The notes beneath the pieces are model-generated. The model was not told the origin of the DNA. It did no database searches and was given only the letters and a program-made list of their open reading frames with translations. Both the position numbers and the translations under genes were made by a program. Below are positions 57,338 through 58,955 of a stretch of 58,955 bases of DNA, piece by piece. The stretch lies in IMG/VR virus record IMGVR_UViG_3300043776_000546, positions 1 through 58,955 of that record; one strand, 5' to 3'. Every line of letters starts with the position of its first letter. The stretch's first letter is position 1. The DNA comes from a virus.

Positions 57338-57745
57338 ATGGACGCCACCGTTTTCACCACCTACCGCGAGTACCTGGACCAAACCGGCGGCAATGAGGCC
57401 GCCGCCGCCAGCCTGGCCCTGGCTGACGTGATGCAGCGGACGCTTGACGCCGGCCCGCGTCCATCAGCCGAACCGCCGGCCGAAAGGCCCATGACCGTAC
57501 CGGAAGTGGCACGGCTTCTGCGGGTCACGGCCGACAAGGTTCTGCGCTGGATTCACGGCGGTGAGTTGCCGGCCACCAACGTTGCCACCCGACCGACCGG
57601 CCGTGGGCGCTATCGGGTCAGTCACGCTGGTCTGGCCGCCTTCGAGCAGCACCGCGCCTCGCTCACGACGCAGAGCATTGCGCCCCGAAGGATAACACGT
57701 CGGCTGGTTCATCCATTCCCAAAAACCAGGCATCCGACGACCTGA
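57338..57745 (+). CDS. Excisionase-like HTH protein
   Basis: 135 residues. MTVPEVARLLRVTADKVLRW, then IHGGELPATNVA and RGRYRVSHAGLAAF form a MerR/excisionase-type winged HTH (HTH_17). It lies next to the integrase and converges on it with an 83-base overlap, an arrangement seen in recombination modules. It may be Xis or a regulator. Confidence 0.65.
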   Translation: MDATVFTTYREYLDQTGGNEAAAASLALADVMQRTLDAGPRPSAEPPAERPMTVPEVARLLRVTADKVLRWIHGGELPATNVATRPTGRGRYRVSHAGLAAFEQHRASLTTQSIAPRRITRRLVHPFPKTRHPTT

Positions 57746-58955
57746 GCCAATTGCGAATGCAATCGGCGACGGGCCGAATCCGCTCGTCGTCCACGTCATT
57801 CCAGTCTTCATCATAGACTGACGAGAGCATATCGTTTTCATCCGTGACGTGGCCGGTAATCATGCGGATGGCGTCCATGTCGGCAATTTCCTTGCGGGCC
57901 TGCGTGATGAACGTGTGCCGCAAGGCGTAGAAACCGGGAGCACCGTCCAAGCCCGCCTTCGTGCGAACCTTCTTGAACTCGTCGCACACGCTCAAGTCTG
58001 ACCAGGCGTTGCCACGCGCGGTAATGAATACTCGACCGGCCAGGGCAGGGCAGGGGGGGACAGGGCGCATCACCAAGGCGGCCCGCAAGGCGTCCACTGT
58101 TTCCGGCCACAAGGGACACCGCCGCTTCACGCCGGTCTTCTCGCGGATGAATGTTGCCCAGCCGCCTGCCAAGTCCAATTCCTGTTCCCGCAACACGGCA
58201 CAGTCCGTGTCGCCGAACGCACAGTTGATCCCCAGCCAGATCATGGCCTGCATGACCGACCCCGCGTTGCTCAGTAGGGCGGCTATTTGTTCGGGGAGGA
58301 AACGCCGCTTTGGCTTTCCCTTGCGTTCCAGGCGCAGCGACTTCTTCGAGGGCACCTTGAAAACCCCGTAGGCCGGCGACCTGACGATGTAGCCCGCCTC
58401 CTTCATGTAGTTGAAGAACACACGGACCTTGCGGACATCCCCCTTGAGCGAGACCAGGGATTTGTGGCCCTTGGACATTCGCTTGCGGTGGAGGGGCGAA
58501 CGGGTCTGGATCGGGTGCCCCGCGGCGAAGTGTGCCTTCAACTTGGCAAAATCCTTCAGATCGAGGCTGGCGATCGCCGTGCCGGCGCCCCACACGTCCT
58601 TGAGCCGCTGGCCGATCTTCGCGTACTCGCGATAGGTCTGCGGCTTGAGTTCGCCTGTCTTGACCAGGGAGTCCTTGGCGTCCAGGGTCAGGGCCACCAT
58701 TTGCCCAACCGTGATGCGGTGTTTTTCGGCGGCAGCGGCGGCGGCCTCTTTGCGGGGATTGCGGCCTGCATCCCACGCCGACTGCTCCCGATAGTAGAGG
58801 TCCAGGGCGGCTTGGGGGTCTGCCCACACGCCGAAGTAGACATTCCCCTGACCACGGATGGCCTTGGCCCACTGGCCGTTCCTGTGCGGGAACAGCGGAA
58901 AATTCGGGTTGGGCTTTGCCGGCTTGGTTTTCGTGGTAAAATGTTGGCGTGCCAT
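57663..58955 (-). CDS. int: Tyrosine site-specific integrase
   Basis: 430 residues. The start ATG lies at the last bases of the window. An N-terminal DNA-binding part and a SAM-like core-binding domain (about 80-190) precede the catalytic domain: EKTGVKRRCPLWPET (Lys region), YALRHTFIT (Arg, with Tyr in place of the usual His), TGHVTD (His) and SVYDE (Tyr candidate). The first catalytic Arg (usually in G-x-R) is not seen; instead LGINCAFGDTDCAVLR is present, a signature I associate with planctomycete integrases. It would integrate the element into a chromosomal att site, which I cannot locate. Confidence 0.85.
   Translation of the reverse strand: MARQHFTTKTKPAKPNPNFPLFPHRNGQWAKAIRGQGNVYFGVWADPQAALDLYYREQSAWDAGRNPRKEAAAAAAEKHRITVGQMVALTLDAKDSLVKTGELKPQTYREYAKIGQRLKDVWGAGTAIASLDLKDFAKLKAHFAAGHPIQTRSPLHRKRMSKGHKSLVSLKGDVRKVRVFFNYMKEAGYIVRSPAYGVFKVPSKKSLRLERKGKPKRRFLPEQIAALLSNAGSVMQAMIWLGINCAFGDTDCAVLREQELDLAGGWATFIREKTGVKRRCPLWPETVDALRAALVMRPVPPCPALAGRVFITARGNAWSDLSVCDEFKKVRTKAGLDGAPGFYALRHTFITQARKEIADMDAIRMITGHVTDENDMLSSVYDEDWNDVDDERIRPVADCIRNWLRSSDAWFLGMDEPADVLSFGAQCSAS

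Noticed and set aside
1-58955. CRISPR array
   Set aside because: No regularly spaced short direct repeats were seen; the five-copy motif is far apart and sits before genes.

Overview
The window is GC-rich, almost fully coding DNA from a temperate phage or prophage-like integrative element. It has a tail-type structural gene entering from the left edge, a complete replication, repair and nucleotide-metabolism set, and a tyrosine integrase with a possible excisionase at the right edge. No terminase, portal or capsid gene is visible, so the head genes probably lie left of position 1. The GC content, dense translational coupling (dozens of ATGA, GTGA or TAATG junctions) and the integrase signature suggest a Planctomycetes host, possibly Gemmata-like. 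That host assignment is inference, not proof.

Layout. (1) 1-3732, plus strand: end of the structural module with four small phage proteins, closed by a strong terminator whose T-tract is split by a 256-bp MITE-like insertion with a 9-bp target duplication. (2) 4066-10482, minus strand: two proteins sharing a Cys-rich module, another Cys-rich protein, a DEDD exonuclease, a dATP/dGTP-diphosphohydrolase-like (MazZ-like) protein and a primase-SF3 helicase. (3) 10483-10621: divergent intergenic region with a large nested palindrome. (4) 10622-30133, plus strand: two ParB-like proteins, DNA methyltransferases, an SNF2-like helicase, a secreted serine protease, two calcineurin-like phosphoesterases, a tRNA-Asn, a ClpP-like protein, a family A DNA polymerase, a VRR-NUC-like nuclease, a sigma-70-like factor and a 5'-nucleotidase-like HAD protein. 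(5) 30213-43190: DNA ligase, further DNA methyltransferases, a radical-SAM-like protein, RNA ligase, deoxyribose-phosphate aldolase, a nucleoside deoxyribosyltransferase-like protein and a PD-(D/E)XK nuclease. (6) 43257-53747: mostly small proteins, including zinc ribbons, a second DEDD exonuclease, an FkbM-type methyltransferase, an IscU/SufU-like Fe-S scaffold and an HNH nuclease. (7) 53887-58955: an SF2 helicase with five C-terminal repeats, an excisionase-like HTH protein and the integrase.

Main unexplained signal: five copies of ACTCTAA-N14-GTTGATTTAACTAWTAG, all on the plus strand in intergenic positions, each at the head of a gene block (14228, 30148, 43184, 51638, 53814). Together with the phage-encoded sigma-like factor this looks like a private promoter network. 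Other notable points are Cys4 (DnaJ-like) inserts in both the DNA polymerase and the SNF2 helicase, a set of deoxynucleotide-catabolism genes, a radical-SAM protein accompanied by an Fe-S scaffold, an overprinted gene pair at 45231-45630, and three intergenic regions that can fold into closed multi-stem RNAs.
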